Source: Echinostoma caproni
Lineage: Eukaryota > Platyhelminthes > Trematoda > Plagiorchiida > Echinostomatidae
DNA length: 14,076 bases
NCBI GenBank assembly: GCA_900618425.1
Contig: UZAN01055902.1
Location: 1 to 14,076 of the forward strand
Direction of reading: 5' to 3'
Part shown: positions 1 to 8,926 of the stretch, in pieces
Position numbering within the stretch: position 1 is the stretch's first letter
Layout: each line of letters opens with the position of its first letter
Program-made: the position numbers and the translations under genes
Notes under the pieces: generated by a model
Database searches by the model: none
What the model was told of the DNA's origin: nothing
What the model saw: the letters and a program-made list of their open reading frames with translations, nothing else

Positions 1-49
1 GCGAACTCTAGGAAAATTCACCTGCTTTGGCCTGGTCAACCTAGCAGTA

Positions 50-480
50 GAATTATATTATATTATATTTCACACTCGTCTGAGGACAGACTGTGACAGG
101 CAAATCATAGTACAATAATCTTTAGAAGAAAGAAAAGCGTTCCATGATTGGCTTGTGGGCTGTGGGCAGGTGAATTTTCTTGAGGAATTCACAACCGGAG
201 CGTTCAGCTAGCCAAAGCCCGACTCGCAAGGCAGTGGGGCGGTGTGTAAAAACCGTAGTCCATTGGGACCCGGTGTCCAGTTGATCGGATCATACGCCCT
301 GTGGACGGGGTCTCTCGTCCAAGGTTCCCGAAACACCTCAATGCCCAATCAAGCCGGTGACCACTGCCACAACCGAAAAGGTGTGGGTGTGGTTCGTACG
401 CCTCTTCATGGTTGGTTTGGAATCAGGGTTCTTGTCCAACTCCCCTAGGTGAGCTACCAGTGGTCCACCAACCCGATTAT
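50..480 (-). repeat. Interspersed repeat family A, copy 1 (reverse orientation)
   Basis: This stretch matches three other places in the window: 676-775, 4165-4290 and 11600-12030. On the - strand it reads from an inner block containing GTGGTCACC..GATTGGGCAT (about 344-369) to an end block at 66-122. The end block corresponds to the motif 'tttGGCACACA..CTGAG..CAGACGTGTGTGAA' seen in the other copies. It finishes in a simple A/T-rich tail (TATTA repeats at 51-69). A conserved end followed by a variable simple tail is typical of the 3' end of a non-LTR retroelement. I cannot assign the family. The open frame at 242-448 lies inside this repeat and looks non-coding. Confidence 0.6.
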
Positions 481-675
481 AGCCCCGGATTTCGGCTTTT
501 CGTCCTCCCACTTTGGTGGGAAAACACCACCACGAGAATGCAGTGAGTAAGGCTTCCTCAGCAGAGGCTATTTAAGACACTTGGGGGCATTTCGCGAGGT
601 GCAGGGGCAGAGTGTTCATCACAACCCTAGACACCCACCCCCGCCAATAATGAGGCTTTTGGAAGCAGTAGAATA

Positions 676-775
676 CCCTCAAGAAAAGCATAGACGTTTT
701 TTATGTAGATTGTTGTACTGTGATTTGTTTGGCACACAGCCTGAGCTCAGGCGTGTGTGAAAATAAAAATGAAAA
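676..775 (+). repeat. Interspersed repeat family A, copy 2 (3' end, forward)
   Basis: Starting with CCTCAAGAAAAG, this segment matches the reverse complement of the 66-180 part of copy 1 through the shared TTGTACTGTGATTTGTTTGG-like core. It ends in GTGTGTGAAAATAAAAATG, an A-rich tail. Copies 1 and 2 are therefore inverted relative to each other, with their tails pointing outwards. The DNA between them (481-675) contains CACTTTGGTGGG and other GC-rich patches. It could be the upstream part of either copy, but I could not align it with confidence. Confidence 0.6.
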
Positions 776-1029
776 ATATACAGATCACAGGACTAGCGAT
801 TGATGCCAACTAGAGTCCAGTTTCTTTCGATATCCGAATCCGATGATCCCAATGCACTTCGACAACTTGTTCCTCTAGTTCGTCATAGGAAAATTCTTTT
901 CCGTAGGGGTTCATGAAGGCGTACATTTGGAATAGACTAATCGGAACAGGAAACAGTCTTGCCCAAGTCTAACTTCTAGGAGAAGGGCTCGAGAAAACAC
1001 TTGTACACAAGAAGTATAAATCAAATGAC
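776..1029. other. Intergenic, nothing recognised
   Basis: No open frame of note, no tRNA-like box and no match to the repeat families found elsewhere in the window. Confidence 0.5.
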
Positions 1030-1335
1030 TCAGTCCCTGGATGGGACCTCGGGATGATCATACCCGATGGTTAGAGACAGTGATATGGCTGGTTGTCGTA
1101 AACAGTGGCGTTCGTGCATCTCTTCGATTTCTCTGCAAATTAGTGCAATGAACTCCTAAATTTTCTTTTCGATCCTACTTTCAACCTTTCCTGTCTTTCT
1201 CCTTATGCTCGTCCAAATGGGCAGCCAAAAGACAGCAACCCATACCGGCGCACGATAGTGCATGGTTAGGAGCTTGGTACCGATCAGTGAAGCTTGCTTC
1301 ACTGTATCTCGCTGTACGATGATGATGATGGTTAA
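1030..1335 (+). mobile_element. RTE-like LINE, 3' end remnant (reverse transcriptase C-terminus)
   Basis: Conceptual translation from about 1038 gives PWMGPRDDHTRWLETV. One frame over it continues as SDMAGCRKQWRSCISSI (from about 1074). This resembles the C-terminal tail of RTE-clade LINE proteins, of the general form GWGPRD..WLETL.DMA..R.QWRSCI. After a stop there is a short untranslated stretch, then a (GAT)n run at 1318-1331. A microsatellite-like end is typical of RTE elements. A second, diverged copy lies on the - strand at 7791-8045, about 72 percent identical by my hand alignment over 54 bases. The element is dead and 5'-truncated. Family assignment is from remembered motif patterns, not a database search. 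Confidence 0.55.
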
Positions 1336-1744
1336 TGGTTGTAGAAACCAAACTGAACTGAACATGAGAAGACGCCTACCGGCTGATCATCAGACGGGTT
1401 GCTAATGTTTTGCAGGTCTCGATTTCCGAATGGTGTCATGATCACCACCGACAGCTTTAGTCATCTCTTATCATTAGGTTTGTTTTTTGTCACGCGAACT
1501 CCATTCTACAGGTAAAGCACCAGTTCAGTTTTTATAACTGTGCAGCAGTTTTGGTTACTGTTTGATTTCTGCGCGTTTGAAAGAAGTATAGGGATGATTG
1601 CAATGTTGAAACCAGTGTCAGAGTAAAAACGGAATTCAAAAAAATGCTCGATCGTCACTATTTGCCACAGGCAACCATATCACCTAGGTCCAGCACTTAC
1701 ACATCATATTTTGTTTTTGGTTGAATACCTCTGGCGGTTGCCTC
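1336..1744. other. Intergenic, nothing recognised
   Basis: Moderately AT-rich DNA with no coding signature or repeat match that I can support. Confidence 0.5.
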
Positions 1745-3190
1745 CCTCATCTTAGACTCTTAAGAGTGTAAGTAAACTCCATCATCGATCACGTATTGAG
1801 AAGTTAAAGTAAGAAATCCGTGCACGTGGATACATGAATAGCGTGATGTAGTTACTTCTTCGCAACTCATGGATACGCATACACACACTGAGTCTTCTTT
1901 CTTGTAAAAGGGCCCAAATTCATACAGCCTGTCTTCGTAGGTCATTCTTGATCATTCTTGTGGCTAATTGTTGGATCCCCTCGAGGCACACGGCACAGTT
2001 TTTCAAGAACAGTGTTCTATCTGCTGTCGCAAGATGACTATACAGAGGTACAAACACCTGGTTTATTGCAAATAATAGTCTAATAATAGTCTGCGTTAAT
2101 TCCGCATACTGGTTGGACCATTTTTAGACTTCAGCAATGTGATTGCCAAATCGTTAGCATCCTGGGGTGCTGCTAGTGAAACACTGTCTTACGTCTCCCC
2201 CTCCGTTGGTCGTTCATCTTCCATCGTTAAGACGACTTCCCATATTGGGTAGTAATTCTCATGCACTTGTCCATGCTTAGTTCTACTAGTTCGATTCTAC
2301 AACCTTGACATCCGCAAGTATGAAGCCAAACGAAGCAAAGAATTCTGGTAGATCATCTCCATAAATCAAGGACCAACCGCTGTGGTATCCCAATGAAGGC
2401 CGTTTGTAATTCAGATTCTGCTTTTCCTTTCGGAGATAAAAAGTCCTCTTCAGAGAGCCCACCAAACTTATAGATCCAGCCACTTATCCTCAGAGCTTCT
2501 GTCTTAGCCAACAGTAAGCGGTAATAGACTGAGGGCTTGAATTAAATCCAGATGGCAAACGTCTACCTTTTCTTTATCCACTCTTACTGCGACATTATCT
2601 CGGAAGTGCCGCAAATTGATGGGGGTAAGATTTAACTCCCATGAATCCATGTTGAGCTGCGTTTGTTAATATACAATAAGCTTTTGGCCTGATTGGGTCC
2701 TACTGATTCTCTCCAATGATTTGCATAAGCCGCTTTTGAGGCTTACTGGATGGCAATTTTCCGGTTTATGCTTGGGCCATCGGTGGGTTAGACTACCCCG
2801 TTATTGCGTGTTCTACAGTTTGAAAGTTTCGCTATGATTGGCTGAATACCATGTAGGCAGGTAAATCTGCAATCACTTGACTCACTGATTACCTTGTGTT
2901 CCTGCTCCATTTTCGGGAATCCCTAGTCCCAAAGTGTAAGTACCAAACCACCCTACCGCTTTTGTGTCCACCTTGAGCACGCTTCTAAAGTACTCTTCAA
3001 GATGCTCTGCCCTGTCCGTCTGATAAGTTACTATAGCTGCATCACCTGGTAATAGGGTGCCACCTTTTGCCGGAGTGCCCCTTTAGACTACTCATAACCT
3101 AATTTCCTCTTCGGTTCACTTCTTTGGCACACCGTTTGAGCTCCCTAACTTTTCTCTCGCTCTTCCTTTTGACTGAATAAACAACGGCAC
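1745..3190 (-). mobile_element. CR1-like non-LTR retrotransposon remnant, copy 1 (linker to RT C-terminus)
   Basis: Read on the - strand, a collinear series of LINE reverse-transcriptase landmarks appears in shifting frames. They are: a basic linker KRKSERKVRELKR (about 3130-3170); AEHLEEYFRSVL (2974-3007), the 'eKAe.L.eyF.SVf' block before RT; NCHPVSLKSGLCKSLERI (2704-2757), matching 'NYRPVSLTSVLCKILERI'; QHGF (2643-2654); VDVCHLDLIQAL (ending near 2566), matching 'VDVVYLDFSKAF'; GIPQ (2380-2391), the GVPQGSVLGP block; GDDLPE and ILADVKV (2301-2321), where consensus is FADDVK; MTYEDRL (1925-1945); and FNFSIRDR.W near 1800, matching 'FFS.RVI..WN'. Frameshifts and stops are numerous and the catalytic FADD motif is reduced to LAD, so it cannot be active. 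No endonuclease domain was recognised upstream. The clade call (CR1/Jockey-like) rests on motif order and spacing. Confidence 0.8.
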
Positions 3191-4164
3191 ACTTAAGTTT
3201 CTTGAAAAGAGGAAGCGGTCACTCGAAGGGATAGCATGTAATAGGCCGCTGCTGTGGTTGAAACACGTCTTCAGCCGATGAGTTTATCTCCTTAGCCCCA
3301 TTGATTGATATGGAATATCGTGTCTTTTAAAGTTATTCACGGGTCCGATATTCAAGCTCATTTGTTCCGGGCCATTGTCTGATTTCTGGATGCTTTTTAG
3401 CGAAGAGTAACACTGGAGGACTTTACTTTTTTGCATGGGGCACATAAGAGTGAATGCAGCACTACTCCTGTCGGAGGCTACAGTATAATGTAAAAACATG
3501 TTTATAACTTAAATGTGATGATGTTCGTCACATTATTGTCAGTAAAAAAACTTTCCGTTTAAAAATCTTCGAAATCTGCATTGCGTAACAGGCACAAACC
3601 TTTCGCCTTCTGTTTATTCTTGCTTGAAAACAAAGAAACCTGCTGTTCAGTAATGTAAACGGATAACCTAACCCACGAAACTTGGAGTGGCGAGCCGCGT
3701 AAGGTCGCGTTAGTTCAGGCGTGGTTTTGAATCGAACAACCTCAAAGTTGCCTGCTACCAAAGTTGGATGGCGATAGCGGAGCTTGAACCTCGGACTTAG
3801 CCTCCTAGGCAGTTAAGGACATTTCTGAGGTTAGGCCTAAAACGTTGTCTAATTTCGTTTCGGAGGGTTCATTAATTTTTAGCTCCAATGATCTTTTGTG
3901 TCCGATTGTTTCACATAAAATTGACTCAATGGCCGAAAAAATTCAGGCCTTCATTCGAATACTTTTGCTTCTTCCTTTGAGGCTGTCCGTAATTGAACGG
4001 CAGAACAGGGAAATATGACCACTTGTAACCTGTTCAAAAGAAACGCTATCCTCAAATATGACCGACTTTAAACCCCCATCAACACAGGTTACTTAGATCA
4101 TAGGGCTAAGAAATGCGTGCTGGTGGATACACTCTTGGTGTTCACTTCTCGAAAATACTCTAGG
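3191..4164. other. Intergenic, possible tRNA-like patches, otherwise unexplained
   Basis: No gene is supported. On the - strand near 3720-3800 there are two short box-B-like strings (AGGTTCAAGCTC and TTGTTCGATTC) about 45 bases apart. They suggest worn tRNA-derived repeat sequence, but no matching box A or tail is clear. The open frames at 3284-3499 and 3528-3761 (- strand) show no domain and are probably chance. Confidence 0.4.
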
Positions 4165-4290
4165 GAGTATATGTACATATATTTCACATACGTCTGAGTC
4201 CAGACATTGTGCCAAACAAATCACGGCACAGTGATCTTTGTGAAAAGGAGAAGTTCCATTATTTACTCGTGGGTCTAACGAGAAAATTTG
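4165..4290 (-). repeat. Interspersed repeat family A, copy 3 (3' end, reverse)
   Basis: The + strand string ATTTCACATACGTCTGAGTCCAG, the following TGTGCCAAACAAATCACGGCACAGTGATCTTT, and a TTCCATTATTTACTCGTGGG block align with 66-170 of copy 1. On the - strand the end is followed by an A/T-rich tail (TATATGTACATATA). Only the terminal 120 bases or so are present, consistent with a 5'-truncated insertion. Confidence 0.6.
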
Positions 4291-4579
4291 AGCTACGGTT
4301 TTGCTTCCGCCATGTATTCTGTTTTTAAAGAGTCACGATCTTTTGAGAAGCCTTGGTTAATGATTTGGTCATGAGTTTAGAGCAGTAGATCAAAGCTTAG
4401 GGAAAATAAGAGGAAACAGTATACTATCATACGAAAAGCCAGTTTGTTGTCTTTCTGCCGATAAACTCCGAATCCTGTAATCTTGCCTTGAGAAGCTGCG
4501 AATAGTATACACGGAATTAAGTTTGTCTTCGGTTTCCAAAGGCAGTGTTAGTTCTCTTGTAATGTCCAACTGGGGTATC
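4291..4579. other. Intergenic, nothing recognised
   Basis: No coding signature, RNA gene or repeat match found. Confidence 0.5.
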
Positions 4580-4755
4580 TATATTTTTTCATTTTTTTAC
4601 TTTATTTTTATTGAATAAACAAAGATACAATTTTCCGGAGGCGGCCAATCAAAGGGCTCCTATTTAACACGGGGAAATTCAGACGGCGGTGGTGGGATTC
4701 AAACGCCCCCGGGGTGATAATTTGGTGACTACCACCGGGCCACCATCGCCCGCTA
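4580..4755 (-). mobile_element. tRNA-derived SINE, copy 1 (reverse)
   Basis: Read on the - strand, the unit begins GCGGGCGATGGTGGCCCGGTGG. It carries a box-A-like TGGCCCGGTGG (4732-4742) and a box-B-like GTTTGAATCCC (4694-4704), the internal RNA polymerase III promoter arrangement of a tRNA. Downstream comes a non-tRNA body (TTGATTGGCCGCCTCCGG) and an A-rich tail of AATAAAAATAAAG and AAAAAAATGAAAAAA (about 4580-4620). This head-body-tail layout is that of a SINE. A second member lies on the + strand at 9118-9320. It sits directly against the 3' end of a CR1-like LINE remnant. I could not identify target-site duplications. Confidence 0.72.
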
Positions 4756-4789
4756 TCATACCGGTACTTCTATGTAGCGTTGTCCAAAT

Positions 4790-5525
4790 TCACCCTAAGG
4801 GTGTTGTCGTTTCAATTTTCCACTTGATTTTGAGCTGTCGCGTTCCAGAGATGTATCGCTCTCATTGACGAGAATAAATCAGCGAGAGACCATTCGATTG
4901 TATTTCCGAGAGTTAGTGCGTGTCTCTTGGTGCGGTCATTGTTCCTTGTTGGCGATTTGGACCGCAGTTTCGAACCAATCTGCCCATGTAGTGCCCGTGG
5001 TTAGATGCGATCACCTATGATGCATCTGAAAGCCGCGGAAAACACCCCCGTACCCGTTTAGTCTGTCTTCATAGTCACGTAGTCCAACGATGAAGCCTGG
5101 TAACCATCGAATTTCTCTATAATTTGTCCACCTCAGACACCGTACATGTTTAGACAGCAGGACCAACCCCATTCCGCTGGAGGATGTACGTGGGAGGCAA
5201 ACAACAACCTAAAGGCATTCAAGGTTGGTGACCTAAATGTCCCGCGATATGCTTCATGCGGATGCGTGTGTCTTGTCTCAGCCTTCCGAGGACGGAGCCT
5301 TGCGAATAGATACCATTCTGACTGGGTTGGTAGAACTCATCACAAAGTCATTTATTTTAAAGAGTCTTCTGTCCAGCAAAAAATAGACCCCACGATTCCC
5401 AGGGTCCTGAGTTTTGACACCTCCGTCATGGGGTACCTTATCGAACGCCTCACTGAAAACTGATAAGGATGACAACCGTGAGATACCCATTGTCCTTCTC
5501 GCTTTACCAGCGTATATGAGCAATT
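4790..5525 (-). mobile_element. CR1-like non-LTR retrotransposon remnant, copy 2 (RT core and C-terminus)
   Basis: On the - strand: FSEAFDKVPHD (about 5422-5460), matching the RT block 'DFSKAFDKVPHD'; a following stretch with LLDRRLF, as in 'WI..FL.nR'; then QGSVLG (5285-5302), the 'PQGSVLGP' block, reached by a frameshift. The FADD region appears to be missing. The C-terminal part follows: LDYVTMKTD near 5090, then NDRTKRHALTLGN, and LFSSMRAIHLWNA (4842-4877), matching 'lFS.RVI.LWNaLP'. The + strand open frame at 5146-5463 and the - strand frame at 5278-5523 both fall inside this dead element. It lies in the same orientation as copy 1 (1745-3190), antisense to the ZFYVE1-like gene. Confidence 0.8.
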
Positions 5526-5780
5526 AGCAAGCTAATCATAAAGATCACTAATTGATAATCACAACTTTAATGACGATCTTTACCCGTCTATATACATTAA
5601 ACTATGGATACAGTTCTGTTTTTCAATCACACTATTATCGACCTCTTGGATTCCACCTACATGCTTTTCCCCTTCATAGCCGGACAGTCTTTCCAATTCA
5701 CGAGAGTGACAAATATGTTCCGATTCTGTTTCCTAGTTAATGCACCATTGCAAAATGCTTTTTGTAATAGCTGAATGTTG
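5526..5780. other. Intergenic, nothing recognised
   Basis: AT-rich spacer between the LINE remnant and the CCAAT cluster. The + strand open frame at 5552-5740 shows no domain. Confidence 0.4.
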
Positions 5781-5884
5781 ATTGGCTAGCGGGATCTAGG
5801 GTCAGAGCATACCCTCAGGTTGTTACATTCTGATTGGCTGGCGAAAATGTCCAATCTCAGTAGTCCACAAATGAGAAATTGGCT
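5781..5884 (+). promoter_or_regulatory. CCAAT-box cluster, probable promoter of the ZFYVE1-like gene
   Basis: Three copies of ATTGGCT (inverted CCAAT) occur at 5781-5787, 5833-5839 and 5878-5884, and a forward CCAAT at 5851-5855. All lie 48 to 151 bases upstream of a well-placed ATG at 5932. Clusters of CCAAT boxes in this range are the usual binding pattern of NF-Y at TATA-less promoters, and no TATA box is visible here. The ATG context AGCATGGCGGAG also resembles a YY1 site, which often spans the start of such genes. That this drives the gene downstream is inference. Confidence 0.45.
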
Positions 5885-5931
5885 AATACTTGATTCTGTC
5901 AGTGAGTGATGCTGAAAGCCAAGTTGCAAGC

Positions 5932-5948
5932 ATGGCGGAGTATCATCG
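5932..5948 (+). CDS. ZFYVE1: Tentative first coding exon of ZFYVE1-like gene
   Basis: ATG GCG GAG TAT CAT CG encodes MAEYH plus two bases of the next codon, followed at once by a donor-like GTTAGT (5949-5954). The start has A at -3 and G at +4, a strong initiation context, and an in-frame TAA stands 48 bases upstream (5884-5886). Exon phase is 2. The acceptor TTCAG at 8249-8253 would supply the missing base (CG+T, arginine) and keep the ZFYVE1 frame open, giving MAEYHRDPPGVP. The alternative acceptor at 8242-8243 would not fit this phase. If correct, the protein starts only about 70 residues before Walker A. It would lack the cysteine-rich N-terminal region of vertebrate ZFYVE1. The exon is very short and the phase match has a one-in-three chance of being accidental. 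Confidence 0.4.
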
Positions 5949-6780
5949 GTTAGTTTCGTAATCGGCTATGGAGATAAATTTATTTTCTAAAACATACCAT
6001 GGAGTCTATAATTTGGTACATTGATTTCATATTGAATAAGTTATTTTTGCATGTTTTTTATCACTTTTTTACTGTTAGAAATTGAGGTTTGAGCTGTTTC
6101 CACCTATATATTGTCGGAACTATTACACTGAAAAATGACTAAATTAAAGGTCTAATGAGTCACTCATGAATGCCTATATTACTCTAGTACGATCCAAATG
6201 TATAGAACTCCACGACAACCTCAGTTTCACTTATTGACACGTATTGCAACTCGTTTGCCTATCTTTTTTATAGTTTCTGCACGATTTATATACGTCTTTA
6301 TGTATACGCATATAAACCAAAACTGATAGGTTCAGGTGCATAACAGTGTTTCTCATGCTTCCAAACGCTGTGGAATTTCGCTTCCATAATGATAATGTTT
6401 CAGTTTCAGTTTTTTTCCTCATTCAGCTTTCTCATTTGGAGCGGGATGAATTGCTTGTTTTTGTTTTCGAACACTTCTATTCCATTCTTTTGTCTCGTCA
6501 TTGACTGCGTTTAAGCCACTTTTATTTTAATCAAATATGACTCCTCAATCTCAGTCCACATCCTTTTATTACTATTTATTGTTTCGTTTGTATTTTACTT
6601 AGCACGTATCATTGAGCAATCCCATTTTTAGAAATCATTCTTCTGAACGTCTGTTCCAATATAAAAGTGGATTGGCAGTGAGTGGGAAAAGTGATTAACA
6701 AAGTAATGACATGGGTTTTTTTATAATATGGTGACAAGTGAGAATTTGAAAGTCATGGGAGAACGATTGACGATCACAAG
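5949..6780. other. Probable first intron (left part), AT-rich, nothing recognised
   Basis: Strongly T-rich DNA with no repeat match and no convincing coding frame. The - strand open frame at 6231-6422 has no recognisable features. Confidence 0.4.
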
Positions 6781-7195
6781 CCTACCTGCTAACTGTATTG
6801 TACCAGCAGACCACACTACTTCGTCCCATCTGGAATTCAGAAAATTTTCCAGTTTTTGTTCTGCTCTATCTACCGGATGAGGCGCAAGCCATTTACGGAC
6901 TAAAGTTTCATCACCCTCGTCGATATGATGGCTAAGGTTTTCGCACCTATTTTGCTTATCCCCTTTGCTACCCAACTTAACACGAGAGCACGTCGATAAA
7001 GCGCACGTACTTCGGGCTCTCGTAACACAGAGGAGTGGACAGAGATGCGCGATAGGGTGTTCCTCGGCTCGTGTTCTCGCATCTGGAGACAATGCAAGGC
7101 CGGATGACGAGCGACGACAGAGAGCGGCGGTAGGGTGACAAAGTGGCCGGGAAACGGGGTGGTGAAGAGCGAATGGGTACATGGGTCCTCCATTA
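6781..7195 (-). other. CpG-rich segment with unrecognised - strand open frame
   Basis: Between about 6961 and 7180 CG dinucleotides are far denser than in the surrounding DNA. On the - strand an open frame runs from an ATG at 7182 down to 6721. Its distal part (about 6795-6930) has a protein-like composition, including HIDEGDETLVRKW, RAEQKLENFLNSRWDEV and GTIQLAG. It then meets a donor-like GTAGGC (about 6780-6785), so it might be an exon of a divergent or nested gene. A second open frame, 6900-7193 in another phase, overlaps it. I recognise no family in either. It may equally be an exon, a young repeat or chance. Confidence 0.25.
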
Positions 7196-7790
7196 GTCGA
7201 GGTTAACGATAAACCTGCAAGGCAAAGCGAATAAAAATCCGTGGACCCATAAGTTCCAGTGAGACTCAGTCACTGAAGATAAATTATTAATGGAGCGGTT
7301 GTCAAGCATTACACATCTAAATCAGCATCTTTTTCGCCGGGGGAAATGTTTCAACCAGCGAATCCTCGGATAACAAAATAAATCCAAACATCTGTCTGTT
7401 GTGGGCCACTGTCTAATTGACAAATCTTAAGCTCAAAAGACGCTGAAAACAGTTAGGGGACCCAATTAACGATATCACCTTATTGGGTTGGTTGCTTTGT
7501 GATCAGGACCCTAAAATCTGATCTTGCTCCTCCAGATGAGTTGGCTACCGTGGCGATAGTTCCTAATACCAGCTATTCGTACTCTCACTTCGATAAAACA
7601 CCCTGGGGATAGCAAGTAAGACCGCTCTAGCAGTTGTATTAAGATAGTATTTCCTGGATGAGAATTATACACCGCTCACCTTCGAACTTTCATTTTTCAG
7701 CTTAAACAAAGATCAACCTTGTACTTGTATGCTGCGATTTTTGTTACAGTCTTTTGGATGTTCATTTGAATTAAGGTATACAGGGAAGAA
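7196..7790. other. Probable intron, nothing recognised
   Basis: No coding signature, RNA gene or repeat match that I can support. Confidence 0.45.
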
Positions 7791-8045
7791 TTAGAATGCT
7801 GGGAGAAGTGCCAAAGTAAAGATAGAGATTTCGTTAGACTGAATTCGTGATGCAACTGGTGCACGAGCTACGCTGCTTAAGATACTGATCCATATCACTG
7901 TGTTTAGCCATGGATTGCGCCGAGTCCAAACGGTTAGTCTTATGTGACCTACATACTCAACTCCCCTGATCTGGATTTTCCTCAGGTCAGAGTACTGTAA
8001 AAGGTGTGTATAGGTCCATTCCTCATTCAGCTTACACATTTTCAC
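7791..8045 (-). mobile_element. RTE-like LINE, reverse transcriptase C-terminal remnant (reverse)
   Basis: The - strand open frame here contains VGHIRLTVWTRRNPWLNTV. One frame over, SDMDQYLKQRSSCTSCI follows (about 7850-7905). Together these align with the RTE-type tail 'RLpGWGpRd..WLeTl.DMa..R.QWRSCi.sI' and with the better-preserved copy at 1030-1335 on the + strand. At DNA level the two share ACAGTGATATGG and CTCGTGCA-type blocks. Both copies change frame at the same place, between WL.TV and DM, which suggests one dead subfamily. Its 3' end is not clear. Confidence 0.5.
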
Positions 8046-8243
8046 TTATCGTGTATACTTTGTGGGCTTGGCAGTGACCAGCGAAGTTCGCTTCACCGTT
8101 TGGTGCCCTGAAAACGACTGGCAGTGCCAATGTACAAGATTATGTAGCCAGTTTGAACCGATATCATTCAGATTTGCTTAAACATTCATATTCCTAAATA
8201 ATCTGAAATAAGCGAAGATCTTCACTTTCCATTTCTTGCTCAG

Positions 8244-8362
8244 CTGACTTCAGTGATCCTCCCGGGGTACCAATTTCGCCATCTCCAAAACCCGATGGCA
8301 AACCAACTCTTCCGTCTGCCCCGAGAGCAGTACAACTGTTTGATGACAAGGAGCGATTGATT
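8244..8362 (+). CDS. ZFYVE1: ZFYVE1-like exon upstream of the NTPase domain
   Basis: The exon ends at a clear donor, ATT|GTGAGT (8363-8368), and is in phase 0 with the exon at 9919. Its frame gives a proline/serine-rich stretch (DPPGVPISPSPKPDGKP) and then RAVQLFDDKERLI. Joined to YEDHVAFCEDLG in the next exon, this is collinear with the segment before the P-loop in vertebrate ZFYVE1, which also has a hydrophobic-Asp-acidic run there. The left border is uncertain. A pyrimidine-rich tract precedes two AGs: CTCAG (exon from 8244, phase 1) and CTTCAG (exon from 8254, phase 2). Only the second is compatible with the tentative first exon at 5932-5948. The proline/serine run is probably a flexible linker. 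Confidence 0.7.
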
Positions 8363-8926
8363 GTGAGTTTTATCCCCTAATCCGTCACCACACTAAGTTT
8401 CAAATCATACATGGTCATTCATATACATCAACTCTGCCTTTCAGAATAGTGAACTCTTTGTGCGGTTCTACATGTGTGTTTTGTCTTCACCTCGGCTCGC
8501 TTCATGTATAAACTTAATTCTCATAAATGGACTCAAGTCTTTCAGTTGCTTTTTCCGTTGAATTTGTTCATCTCTTTCACTTCGATTTTCTTCGGTCAAA
8601 GGTAACAAGATTTGCATTTATCAGTTTAGATTGGTAAGTGGACTTACATTTTCAGTTTATTTTACCACACGGATTGCGCAAGGAAACTTGCTCATGAGTC
8701 CCCGAGATTTTACTTATCAAATTGATTCCAGTCACACCGTCCAGTGAAACATAAATTAAATTATATTTCTTAGTTTGGATCCGCAACGGTGACTGACAAT
8801 CCACTTATCTCCCTATCCGTCGCATATTGTCCTCTAATCTGATCAATGATTTGCTTAAATTATGTTGTTTTGGCAGCTCATAGTAGACATTAACCTTATG
8901 TTTTTGAGTTTTGGGAAGATCAGTCT
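8363..8926. other. Intron, left part, nothing recognised
   Basis: AT-rich intronic DNA between the exon ending at 8362 and the tRNA-like block. No further exon is needed here, because the flanking exons join in frame and align without a gap of note. Confidence 0.55.

Noticed and set aside
242..448. A 68-codon + strand open frame
   Set aside because: It falls in repeat family A. A similar - strand frame in copy 4 shares only the MPN..GDHC.N segment, as expected from repeat identity alone.
2833..2842. TGATTGGCT also near 145 and 2835, as further CCAAT promoters
   Set aside because: These are single occurrences inside repeat or LINE remnants, without a start codon or donor downstream.
5146..5463. 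A 105-codon + strand open frame
   Set aside because: The opposite strand carries CR1-like RT motifs (AFDKVPHD, QGSVLG) across the same bases, so this frame is an antisense shadow.
6961..7030. EVRALYRRAL on the - strand, resembling the LYR motif of mitochondrial assembly factors
   Set aside because: Nothing around it matches any LYR family I know, and no splice arrangement joins it in frame to a plausible continuation.
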